Of a DNA stretch of 64,000 bases, positions 54,546 through 63,500 are shown piece by piece. The notes beneath the pieces were generated by a model that saw only the letters and a program-made list of their open reading frames with translations, did no database searches and was not told the DNA's origin. A program made the translations under genes and the position numbers. The stretch spans positions 5,851 through 69,850 of the forward strand of contig NZ_MTSB01000022.1 of assembly GCF_002093745.1 (NCBI RefSeq), written 5' to 3'. This stretch comes from Pseudomonas graminis (lineage in GTDB: Bacteria; Pseudomonadota; Gammaproteobacteria; Pseudomonadales; Pseudomonadaceae). Numbering within the stretch: the stretch's first letter is position 1; every line of letters begins with the position of its first letter.

Positions 54546-54853
54546 GTTGCAATACGTTACATTCATTATAAAGCCCATACTCACAACACGCTACTCCCCC
54601 CTCCACTCTAAAAACGTAACAACCTTAGCTAAAAAAATAACTCACGACACAGAACTAAAATCTGCGCGTTGTTTCTTTTAAACTTATAGACCACGCAACA
54701 AGTGCGGACCACGCAAATACTGAACAACGAAAACCCTATAACCATAAACAGTAAAAAGCCAGCAACTGCTAGATACTATAAAAATCCGCTCAGCGTTTTG
54801 GCTCATCTATACTCCGATAGACGAGCCAATCCGCCAACCACTAACGCTAACTT
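54546..54853. other. AT-rich intergenic region between hxlR and pilA
   Basis: About 300 bases, noticeably richer in A and T than the surroundings, between two convergent genes. It contains a GACCACGCAA direct repeat (twice, near 54690 and 54707) and the pilA terminator-like hairpin. I looked for a tRNA, which often flanks pilA in pseudomonads, and see none. Confidence 0.5.
54798..54829 (-). terminator. pilA 3' hairpin
   Basis: TTGGCTCATCTAT pairs with ATAGACGAGCCAA (one G-T type mismatch) 25 bp after the pilA stop. On the minus strand it is followed by a small CGCTGAGCG hairpin and then ATTTTTA. Confidence 0.6.
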
Positions 54854-55267
54854 TTATGGAGTTGTCGTAGCGGCTGCAGCAGGTCCAGCACAGGTACTGG
54901 ATGCGGACTTAGCATTACTCACTGCGCAGGTCCAGGTGATAGCGCCGACAGCAGCCAATGAAGGGGTCAGAGTAGCAGTAGTTGCAGAAGTACCATTCCC
55001 TACTGAAGGACTAACCAATACACCGGTTGTAGCATTGCAGGTACCATTTGCGGGCATGGTAACGTTAGTGCATAGTGCAGTTGAAAGCCCCTCTTGTGCA
55101 TTTATACCCACTTGAGTTTTTGCCGCGTCAAGCGTGGCGACAGCACTGGCGCCATTCGCGCGCGCAACATAGTTTTGGTACTGCGGGATAGCTACGGCAG
55201 CCAAGATACCAACGATCGCTACGACGATCATCAATTCGATTAGCGTGAAACCTTTTTGTACGTTCAT
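54854..55267 (-). CDS. pilA: Type IV pilin major subunit
   Basis: Prepilin of 137 residues. A short leader MNVQKG precedes the cleavage/methylation site and [24 protein letters not shown], the class IVa N-terminal helix with Glu5 of the mature form. The globular part is unusually rich in Ala, Thr and Ser ([20 protein letters not shown]), has four Cys and ends AAAATTTP, which may suit O-glycosylation. Transcribed away from pilBCD from its own sigma54 promoter, as in P. aeruginosa where PilSR activates it. Confidence 0.95.
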   Translation of the reverse strand: MNVQKGFTLIELMIVVAIVGILAAVAIPQYQNYVARANGASAVATLDAAKTQVGINAQEGLSTALCTNVTMPANGTCNATTGVLVSPSVGNGTSATTATLTPSLAAVGAITWTCAVSNAKSASSTCAGPAAAATTTP

Positions 55268-55314
55268 ATCTACTTCTCCGAGGCGTCAATTAGGTGGTGC
55301 CTTGGGAGCGTGGA

Positions 55315-55330
55315 AGCACAGGCCGTGCCA
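55315..55330 (-). promoter_or_regulatory. Sigma54 promoter of pilA
   Basis: On the minus strand TGGCACGGCCTGTGCT gives GG at -24 and GC at -12. Transcription would start near 55303, leaving a ~36-nt leader before the pilA ATG. This matches RpoN-PilR control of pilA known in P. aeruginosa. Confidence 0.9.
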
Positions 55331-55493
55331 AAAGCTATTTTCAACTCCTGGCGCTGCTAATGTCATCTATACAGCGACCATAGACGTCCTGAAATTCGCA
55401 GAAACTGACAATTTTCGTCACATGCCTCTCTGCCATTTGGCAGCACAGCCCGACTGCGCTATAACCCTCACACTGTCCGTGTCTGGTGGTTTT

Positions 55494-57188
55494 ATGACTG
55501 ATGCTGTCCTCACTGGTTTGGCCAAACAACTGGTCCTAGCCGATCTACTTACTGAAGCTGTTGCGCAGCAAGCCTACCAGCAGGCGCGCCGCGACAAGAT
55601 TTCGTTGGTGAGCTATCTGGTCCAGAACAAACTGGTCAAAAGCCTGACGCTGGCAGAAATGGCTTCGGACCAGTTTGGCGTCCCATTTATGGATCTGGCG
55701 AGCCTGGACAAGGAAAGCCAGCCTAAGGGATTGGTGGGTGAAAAGCTGATTCGGCAGCATCACGCCCTCCCACTCTGGCGACGAGGCAACAAGCTGTTCA
55801 TCGCCATATCGGACCCGACCAATCATCAGGCGGTGACCGATATTCAGTTCAGTACAGGTCTGAACACCGAAGCCATTCTGGTAGAAGATGACAAGCTGAC
55901 CACCGCAATAGATAGGTTTTTTGACAGTGACAGCGGTCTGGGTAATCTGGAAGACGTCGATCTGGGGCTGGATATCGAACCGGCTGAAGGTAAGGAGACC
56001 TCCCTCGCTGCGCAGAATGATGCTGACGACGCCCCCGTTGTTCGTTTCGTCAATAAAATGTTGTTGGATGCCATCCGGTTAGGATCCTCTGACCTGCACT
56101 TCGAACCTTACGAAAAAATCTTCCGCGTGCGTTTGCGCACCGACGGTATTTTGCATGAAGTCGCCAGACCGCCGATCCATCTGGCGAACCGTATTGCTGC
56201 ACGCCTGAAGGTCATGGCCAGCCTCGATATTTCCGAGCGACGCAAACCGCAGGATGGCCGGGTCAAGTTGCGTGTCTCCAAGACTAAAGCCATCGATTTC
56301 CGTATGAATACTCTGCCCACGCTGTGGGGCGAGAAGATCGTGATGCGGATTCTTGACCCGACCAGCGCGCAGATGGGCATTGATGCTCTGGGTTACGAGC
56401 CGGAGCAAAAAGCGCTGTATCTGGAGGCGCTGAAACAGCCACAAGGTATGATTCTGGTGACCGGCCCTACGGGTTCCGGCAAGACCGTTTCACTGTATAC
56501 CGGCCTTAATATCCTCAACACCGTGGACATCAACATTTCTACCGCTGAAGACCCGGTGGAGATCAACCTGGAGGGTATCAATCAGGTCAACGTCAACCCG
56601 CGCCAAGGACTGGACTTTTCCCAGGCCTTACGTGCTTTTCTGCGTCAAGATCCCGACGTCATCATGGTGGGTGAGATACGCGATCTGGAAACTGCAGAAA
56701 TTGCTATCAAGGCATCGCAGACCGGCCATATGGTGCTGTCTACCCTGCACACCAACAGCGCGGCAGAAACGTTGACGCGACTGCATCATATGGGTGTAGC
56801 CGCATTCAACATTGCTACAGCAATCAATTTGATTATCGCGCAACGACTTGCGCGCAAGCTGTGCAACCACTGCAAGAGGGAGCTCGACATCCCCCGCGAA
56901 ACACTGATTCAGGAAGGCTTCCCGGAGTCAAAAATTGGCACGTTCAAAATCTATGGACCGGTGGGCTGCGAGCACTGCAATGGCGGCTACAGAGGCAGGG
57001 TAGGTATCTACGAAGTGGTGAAGAAAACAGCGGAGCTGGAGCGCATCATTATGGAAGAGGGCAACTCACTGGAGATATCCAGGCAGATGCGTAAAGACGG
57101 CTTCAATGACCTGCGGACCTCGGGCCTGTCAAAGGCTATGCAGGGCATCACTAGCCTCGAAGAAGTCAACCGGGTCACCAAGGATTAA
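55494..57188 (+). CDS. pilB: Type IV pilus extension ATPase PilB
   Basis: Hexameric GspE/PilB-type ATPase of 564 residues driving pilus extension. N-terminal MshEN/T2SSE_N domain (SLVSYLVQNKLVKSLTLAEMASDQFGVPFMDL), Walker A GPTGSGKTVSLY, Asp box TAEDPVE, Walker B QDPDVIMVGEIRD, His box, and a zinc-type tetra-Cys CNHCKRELD...GCEHC. ATG 55494 is chosen; the frame is open back to 55245 but that part overlaps the pilA promoter region and is not PilB-like. First gene of pilBCD. Confidence 0.95.
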   Translation: MTDAVLTGLAKQLVLADLLTEAVAQQAYQQARRDKISLVSYLVQNKLVKSLTLAEMASDQFGVPFMDLASLDKESQPKGLVGEKLIRQHHALPLWRRGNKLFIAISDPTNHQAVTDIQFSTGLNTEAILVEDDKLTTAIDRFFDSDSGLGNLEDVDLGLDIEPAEGKETSLAAQNDADDAPVVRFVNKMLLDAIRLGSSDLHFEPYEKIFRVRLRTDGILHEVARPPIHLANRIAARLKVMASLDISERRKPQDGRVKLRVSKTKAIDFRMNTLPTLWGEKIVMRILDPTSAQMGIDALGYEPEQKALYLEALKQPQGMILVTGPTGSGKTVSLYTGLNILNTVDINISTAEDPVEINLEGINQVNVNPRQGLDFSQALRAFLRQDPDVIMVGEIRDLETAEIAIKASQTGHMVLSTLHTNSAAETLTRLHHMGVAAFNIATAINLIIAQRLARKLCNHCKRELDIPRETLIQEGFPESKIGTFKIYGPVGCEHCNGGYRGRVGIYEVVKKTAELERIIMEEGNSLEISRQMRKDGFNDLRTSGLSKAMQGITSLEEVNRVTKD

Positions 57189-57190
57189 GC

Positions 57191-58408
57191 ATGGCCAGCA
57201 AGGTAGTCAAAGTCAGTATCTACACTTGGGAAGGTGTTGATAAGAAAGGCGGCAAGCTCAGTGGAGAGGTCAGTGGGCATAACCTGGCTCTCGTCAAAGC
57301 CCAATTGCGCAAGCAGGGCGTGAACCCAACCAGAGTGCGCAAGAAATCGGTTTCGATATTTGGCAAGGGCAAGAAAATAAAGCCGTTGGACATTGCATTT
57401 TTTTCTCGTCAAATGGCAACGATGATGAAGGCTGGCGTGCCGCTACTACAGTCCTTCGATATCATTAGTGAGGGTGCGGAGAATCCAAATATGCGAGCTT
57501 TAGTGGGTTCGCTCAAGCAAGAAGTTTCGGCTGGTAATAGCTTTGCAACCGCCCTGCGGCAAAAGCCTGAATACTTTGACGATCTGTTTTGCAATCTGGT
57601 AGATGCAGGAGAGCAAGCAGGGGCGCTTGAAAGTCTATTAGATCGCGTAGCTAGCTATAAAGAAAAAACCGAAAAGCTAAAGGCAAAAATCAAGAAAGCC
57701 ATGACTTACCCTATTGCTGTATTAATAGTTGCAATTATCGTATCAGGTATTCTACTGATAAAAGTGGTGCCGCAATTTCAGACTGTTTTTGCAGGATTTG
57801 GTGCGAAATTACCCGCATTCACTCTTATGGTTATAGGGCTTTCAGAGTTTGTCGAGCAATGGTGGCTGGCAATCATTGGGTTATTTTTTGCCGGCTTCTT
57901 TTTATTTAAACGAGCTTACAAACAATCTCAAAATTTCCGTGACGGAATTGATCGATTCTTGTTAAAAGTCCCTATTATTGGCCCTCTAATTTTCAAATCA
58001 TCTGTAGCTCGGTATGCACGCACCCTTGCAACAACTTTTGCTGCTGGCGTTCCGTTGGTCGAGGCCTTGGACTCGGTAGCCGGTGCTACCGGGAACGTGG
58101 TTTTCAAAAATGCAGTTAATAAAGTCAAACAGGACGTTTCTACAGGTATGCAACTGAATTTTTCGATGCGTTCGACTGGCGTATTTCCCAGTCTGGCGAT
58201 CCAAATGACAGCGATCGGCGAAGAATCAGGTGCATTGGATAACATGCTAGATAAAGTTGCGACTTATTATGAGGATGAAGTTGATAATATGGTTGACAGC
58301 CTAACCAGCTTAATGGAGCCAATGATTATGGCCATTTTGGGGATCGTAGTAGGAGGGCTAGTAATCGCCATGTACCTCCCTATTTTTACACTCGGAAACG
58401 CAGTTTAA
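57191..58408 (+). CDS. pilC: Type IV pilus inner-membrane platform protein PilC
   Basis: GspF/PilC platform protein of 405 residues with two repeated cytosolic GspF domains (FFSRQMATMMKAGVPLLQSFDII and RYARTLATTFAAGVPLVEALDSVAG) and three membrane segments (AVLIVAIIVSGILLIKVV, WWLAIIGLFFAGFFLF, MAILGIVVGGLVIAMYLPIF). It follows pilB by 2 bp. From about 57600 to 58400 the codons are clearly more A/T-rich than in pilB or pilD, suggesting recombination of this segment. Confidence 0.95.
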   Translation: MASKVVKVSIYTWEGVDKKGGKLSGEVSGHNLALVKAQLRKQGVNPTRVRKKSVSIFGKGKKIKPLDIAFFSRQMATMMKAGVPLLQSFDIISEGAENPNMRALVGSLKQEVSAGNSFATALRQKPEYFDDLFCNLVDAGEQAGALESLLDRVASYKEKTEKLKAKIKKAMTYPIAVLIVAIIVSGILLIKVVPQFQTVFAGFGAKLPAFTLMVIGLSEFVEQWWLAIIGLFFAGFFLFKRAYKQSQNFRDGIDRFLLKVPIIGPLIFKSSVARYARTLATTFAAGVPLVEALDSVAGATGNVVFKNAVNKVKQDVSTGMQLNFSMRSTGVFPSLAIQMTAIGEESGALDNMLDKVATYYEDEVDNMVDSLTSLMEPMIMAILGIVVGGLVIAMYLPIFTLGNAV

Positions 58409-58409
58409 C

Positions 58410-59282
58410 ATGCCCTATCTCGACCTCCTGGCCAGCTCATCGCTTGCATTCGTTATTTTCATTGCCCTACTCGGTCTCATCGTCGGAAGTTTCCTCAACG
58501 TAGTCATCTACCGCCTCCCAATCATGATGGAGCGCGACTGGAAAGCTCAGTCCCGCGAAATGCTCGGCCTTCACGCCGAACCGGACCAACCCGTCTTCAA
58601 TCTGGTCCTCCCGAACTCCACTTGCCCGCATTGCACGCACAAGATCCGCCCATGGGAAAACCTGCCGGTCATCAGCTACCTGTTATTGCGCGGCAAATGC
58701 TCGCAATGCAAAGCGCCCATCAGCAAGCGCTATCCGCTGGTCGAGCTGACCTGCGCAGTGTTATCGGCTTATATCGCCTGGCACTTCGGCTATGGCTGGC
58801 AGGCTGCGGCAATGCTGGTGTTGAGCTGGGGTCTGCTGGCAATGAGCCTGATCGATGCCGATCACCAGTTGCTGCCTGACTCTTTGGTACTGCCGCTGCT
58901 GTGGCTGGGCCTTATTGTTAATTCCTTCGGGCTTTTCACTTCGCTGGGCGACGCGCTGTGGGGTGCGGTGACCGGCTATCTGGCGCTGTGGTCGGTGTAT
59001 TGGCTGTTCAAGCTGGTGACCGGCAAGGAAGGCATGGGCTATGGCGACTTCAAGTTGCTGGCCATGCTTGGCGCGTGGGGCGGCTGGCAGATTCTGCCGC
59101 TGACCATCCTGTTGTCGTCGCTGGTGGGTGCGGTGCTGGGGGTGATCATGATGCGCGTGCGCAGGGTTGAAAGCGGCACGCCGATCCCCTTTGGTCCTTA
59201 TCTGGCCATTGCGGGGTGGATCGCTTTGCTCTGGGGTGGTCAAATAACCGACTCTTACATGCAGTTTGCCGGTTTCAGATGA
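58410..59282 (+). CDS. pilD: Prepilin peptidase/methyltransferase PilD
   Basis: Bifunctional inner-membrane aspartic peptidase of 290 residues that cleaves prepilins (including PilA) and pseudopilins and N-methylates the new terminus. About eight membrane helices; cytosolic loop with two CxxC pairs ([19 protein letters not shown]...CSQCK); catalytic Asp in [13 protein letters not shown] and [11 protein letters not shown]. Starts 2 bp after pilC and overlaps coaE by 4 bp. Base composition returns to the GC-rich local norm. Confidence 0.96.
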   Translation: MPYLDLLASSSLAFVIFIALLGLIVGSFLNVVIYRLPIMMERDWKAQSREMLGLHAEPDQPVFNLVLPNSTCPHCTHKIRPWENLPVISYLLLRGKCSQCKAPISKRYPLVELTCAVLSAYIAWHFGYGWQAAAMLVLSWGLLAMSLIDADHQLLPDSLVLPLLWLGLIVNSFGLFTSLGDALWGAVTGYLALWSVYWLFKLVTGKEGMGYGDFKLLAMLGAWGGWQILPLTILLSSLVGAVLGVIMMRVRRVESGTPIPFGPYLAIAGWIALLWGGQITDSYMQFAGFR

Positions 59283-59902
59283 CCCACCCCGATCAAAAAC
59301 CCTGGATTCTTGGCCTGACTGGCGGCATTGGCAGCGGTAAAAGTGCGGCAGCGCAGTGCTTTATCAACCTCGGCATCGACACCGTGGATGCCGACCATGC
59401 CGCCCGCTGGGTCGTCGAGCCCGGGCGTCCTGCGCTGGAGCAGATAGCCGCACACTTCGGAAAAGGCGTGCTACAGGCCAACGGCGAGCTGGACCGTGGC
59501 GCGCTGCGCAAGCTGATCTTTGAAAACCCGGAGCAGCGACGCTGGCTGGAAGCGCTGTTGCATCCGCTGGTCAATCAGGAAATCGTCAGCTATCTGGCTA
59601 AAGCCAAATCGCCGTATGCCGTTCTGGTGTCGCCGCTGTTAATCGAATCCGGGCAATCCCGGATGGTGCAGCGCCTGCTGGTGATCGATGTGCCACCGCA
59701 ACTGCAGATAGAACGCACGATGCTACGCGACAGCTCCAGCCAGGAACAGGTCGAGGCCATTCTGAAAGTGCAAATCCAGCGCGAAGATCGCCTGCGCCAT
59801 GCCGACGACATACTGGTCAATGACCGCGATCACGCCTGGCTGACCAGCGAAGTCGAGCGACTGCACCACTTTTACCTTACTTTGCGTGGAGGCCACTCAT
59901 GA
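59279..59902 (+). CDS. coaE: Dephospho-CoA kinase
   Basis: P-loop kinase of 207 residues catalysing the last step of CoA synthesis. Walker [16 protein letters not shown] at residues 11-25, then [20 protein letters not shown] and HADDILVND near the end. ATG 59279 overlaps the pilD stop (ATGA) and is followed by the enzyme fold. The pilD-coaE-yacG order is conserved across gammaproteobacteria. Confidence 0.95.
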   Translation: MTHPDQKPWILGLTGGIGSGKSAAAQCFINLGIDTVDADHAARWVVEPGRPALEQIAAHFGKGVLQANGELDRGALRKLIFENPEQRRWLEALLHPLVNQEIVSYLAKAKSPYAVLVSPLLIESGQSRMVQRLLVIDVPPQLQIERTMLRDSSSQEQVEAILKVQIQREDRLRHADDILVNDRDHAWLTSEVERLHHFYLTLRGGHS

Positions 59903-60108
59903 GCCAACCAATGACCGTTCAATGCCCAACCTGCGACGCCCCCGTGGAATGGAGCGCCGCCAGCCCGAGCCGTCCGTTTTGCTCAGAGCGCTGCAAGCTG
60001 ATTGATCTGGGAGCATGGGCTTCCGAAGAACATGCGATTCCGGTGAGCCCGGATGCTGAGGATGAGATGTTTTCGGGTGATCTGGAGGCCCCGCACCGGG
60101 GGCATTGA
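59899..60108 (+). CDS. yacG: DNA gyrase inhibitor YacG, zinc-ribbon protein
   Basis: A 69-residue zinc protein with [10 protein letters not shown] and [20 protein letters not shown], the four-Cys signature of YacG; the C-terminal acidic tail is also typical. The E. coli homologue binds GyrB and blocks DNA binding. It overlaps coaE by 4 bp. Confidence 0.94.
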   Translation: MSQPMTVQCPTCDAPVEWSAASPSRPFCSERCKLIDLGAWASEEHAIPVSPDAEDEMFSGDLEAPHRGH

Positions 60109-60203
60109 AGTTTAGAAGCTGAAGAGGGCGGCGATTTGCATTGCTCACGAAGACCACAGCTGCCTTATTTCAAGCGGCTGTGGTGTGCCGTCGTAAGATG
60201 CGA

Positions 60204-60389
60204 CTATTTCTTCTTGTTCTTTCTCACCTCAGCCAATGGATCGCCACAACTCGACCTTTGACAAGGCTGGACTGACACAGGACCCGCCCCTGTAACTGTA
60301 AATCTCCCTCGACGCTCACCTTCTGATGCGCACTTGTCACACCAGACCTCAGACACGATATCCGGTCCGTTGACGTTTCCTTCTTGCAT
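60204..60389 (-). CDS. Small Cys-rich hypothetical protein
   Basis: A 61-residue protein with WCDKC near residue 17 and CQRSSC near 43, a possible CxxC...CxxxxC zinc ribbon, ending in a basic KNKKK tail. A strong AAGGAG lies about 8 nt before the ATG, which supports real translation. No family is recognised. It is between yacG and the RTX gene, downstream of nothing on its strand except the RTX 3' direction; function unknown. Confidence 0.65.
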   Translation of the reverse strand: MQEGNVNGPDIVSEVWCDKCASEGERRGRFTVTGAGPVSVQPCQRSSCGDPLAEVRKNKKK

Positions 60390-60495
60390 AAAACTCTCCT
60401 TGAGTTAAAAAACCAATAAATGGGTGTGTCATGGTTTGCGCAATTCAGATATTCAATAGAGATACCTGAACGCGACTGCCGCTAAACATGGTTTT

Positions 60496-60532
60496 GAAAA
60501 AAGAGATGTATCGATAACCGATACACCTCTCT
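60496..60532 (-). terminator. Terminator of the RTX gene
   Basis: On the minus strand AGAGAGGTGTATCG, short loop, CGATACATCTCT then TTTTTTC. It lies 10-45 bp after the RTX stop and is a convincing intrinsic terminator. Confidence 0.9.
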
Positions 60533-60542
60533 TCCCTCTGCC

Positions 60543-63500
60543 TTACTGCCAGTTGGCAGCCAACACAGCGTCTAACTGGGTTTGCTGTGCAGCCGTGAGG
60601 TTTCGCTCGGCCCCTGCATCAACTCCGAATGACGCCATTTTGTCGACCAGGCTTTGCACTTGGCTATCCAGCAGCGTTTTGCCGTCGGCAGTTTTGAACT
60701 GATCCACCTGATAGTAATTGGCTGCGTACCAATTGCTCACCAGCACCTTATCGTTGGTGTCGATAATACTGACTTCAAGATCGCTGCCGCTGCGACGGAA
60801 CCAGAGGTCCTCAAGGCTTACCTCTGTGCCGAATTGCAGCACATCCGTGCCGCTACTGACATCGTAGTTGTTGATGACGTCTCGTCCTGAGCCAATGTTG
60901 ATCTCGTAGATGTCACTGCCATCGCCCCCGATAAGGCTATCGTTGCCAGTGCCGCCGTTGAGTACATCATTGCCCGCGCCGCCGTAGAGAGTGTCGTTGC
61001 CCGACTCTCCGTACAACCTGTCGTCGCCCTCGTCGCCATACAGCGTATCAAGCCCTTTGCCGCCATAGATGCTGTCATTGCCGGCCGCACCGGAAGCGTT
61101 ATCGTCGCCGTCGCCAGCGTTGATAACATCGCCACTCGCGTAACCGCGGAGGGTCTGGTCAGATGAATTTCCAAGCAGTACCTGGGACTTGATGGCCGAC
61201 TGATTCCAGAGTGTGCCATCAGCAAATTGCAGCTGATCGATCTGATACCCGCTGGTTGCGTCCTCGGCGAAGTGATTCATCACGCGCAGACTATCGTTTG
61301 TGCCATTAACGCGAATTAGCAGATCACTGCTGTCCCGAGTGATACTGACATCACTGACATTCAGGTCGGCAAGCTTTACGGTATCAAGCTTTCCGACACG
61401 GGCTTCATTGGCATAGTAGATGGTGTCTTGGCCAGCGCCTTTGCCAAACAGGTAAGTATCGTCTCCGTCACCACCGTTCAGTTGATCATTACCGGCACCA
61501 CCATCCAGAACATCATTGCCATCTCCGCCGTAGAGCGCGTCATTGCCCGCTCCACCTTGCAGCAAGTCGTTATCACCGTCACCGTTAAGCGTGTCAGCAC
61601 CCGCACCTCCGGACAAAGTATCGTTGCCGCTACCACCGTTCACCGTATCGTCGCCAGCACCAGCGTCGATCAAGTCATTGCCGGACGTACCGGAGAGGGT
61701 TTCATCGATGTCCGAGCCTTGCATGACCTGGGATTTGATCTGGCTCTGATCCCAGAAACTGCCATCGGCAAACTGGATACGGTCGATTTGATAACCGCCA
61801 GCGGCGTCCCCCTGGAAGTGGTAAACCACTCGCAGGCTGTCGGTGCTACCCAGTACCCGGATGATCAGGTCGTTACCATCGCGGCGCACGCTGACATCAG
61901 AGGCATTGAGATCGGTAAGCTTGATCGTATCGAGCTTGCCTTCGCGATTTTCATAGGCGTAGTAAATCGTGTCTTGACCCGCCCCCTTACCGAACAGATA
62001 GGTATCGTTGCCCTCGCCACCGTCAAGTTGGTCATTGCCCAAACCGCCATCAAGGATGTCATCACCGGTACCGCCAATGAGACTGTCATTCCCCGCACCG
62101 CCCAGCAGCAAGTCATTGCCTTCGTTGCCGTTCAGGCTATCGGCACCCGCATTGCCGGCCAGAGTGTCGTTGCCGGCTGCGCCATTGATGATGTCATCAC
62201 CCGCTCCCGCATCGATGACATCGTCACCCCCAGTGCCCGATAGAGTTTCTTCAACTTCGCTGCCCTGCAGGACCTGGTTCTTGATAGCGGCCTGATCCCA
62301 AAAACTCCCATCTGCGAACTGAATACGGTCGATTTGATATCCACCCGTGGCGTCGCTCTGGAAGTGATAAACGACACGCAGGCTATCAGTGCTACCCAGC
62401 ACTCGAATAAGCAGGTCGTTACCATCACGACGCACGCTGACATCCGCCGCGTTCAGGTCAACCAGCTTGACGGTATCGAGCTTGCCCACACGATTTTCAT
62501 AGGCGTAATAGATCGTGTCTTGACCGGCCCCCTTGGCAAATAGATAGGTATCGTCGCCATCTCCGCCATCGAGGCGATCATTACCCGCACCGCCATCAAG
62601 GATATCGTTACCAAGACCGCCATTAAGGGTGTCGTTGCCCAGACCGCCCAGCATCAGATCATCTCCAGCTTCGCCATTGAGAGTATCTGCGCCCTTGCTG
62701 CCTGATAGCGTATCGTTGCCGCTCCCCCCATTGACGGTGTCGTCACCGGCGCCTGCATCAATGCTGTCATCGCTGGCAGTACCTGCCAGCGTCTCGTCGG
62801 CATCGGTTCCTTGCAAGACTGCGGACCTGATCGCCGCCTGATTCCAGGTGCTACCGTCAGCGAACTGGATCTGGTCAATCTGGTAACCATAGGTTGCGTC
62901 GTTGGTGAAGTGGCTCACCACGCGCAGGCTGTCGGTGGTGCCCAGCACGCGAATGAGCAAGTCGTTACTCTCACGACGCACGCTCACATCCGTCGCATTC
63001 AACCCGATCAGCTTCACTGTATCGAGTTTGTCTGCGCGGCCCTCATAGGCGTAGTAGACGCTGTCCTGACCCGAGCCTTTTCCGAACAGGTAAATGTCGT
63101 CACCATTCCCGCCGTCCAGCATGTCATTGCCAGCACCACCATCGAGTTGGTCGTTACCGTTGCCGCCATAGAGAGTGTCTTTACCGTCGCCCCCATTCAA
63201 CACATCATTGCCATCTTCCCCATTCAAGGTATCGGCACCAATACCGCCCGAGAGGGTATCGTTGCCACTACCGCCATTGACGACATCGTCACCTGCTGCT
63301 GCGTTGATAATGTCATCGCTGCCGGTACCAGCCAGGGTTTCATCCGCTTCAGTACCTTGCAGCACTTGGGCCTTGATCGCGGTTTGATCCCAGAAGCTGT
63401 CATCAGCAAACACAATCCGGTCGACCTGATAACCCGCTGTGGCATCGCTCATGAAGTGATATGTAACACGCAAGGTATCGGTCGTACCGTTGATGCGAAT

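Noticed and set aside
52654-54853. Integrase, att site or tRNA bordering the Ter island
   Set aside because: I searched both borders (37.2-38.5 kb and 52.6-54.9 kb) for tRNA cloverleafs, direct repeats and recombinase genes and found none, so a classical genomic island mechanism is not supported.
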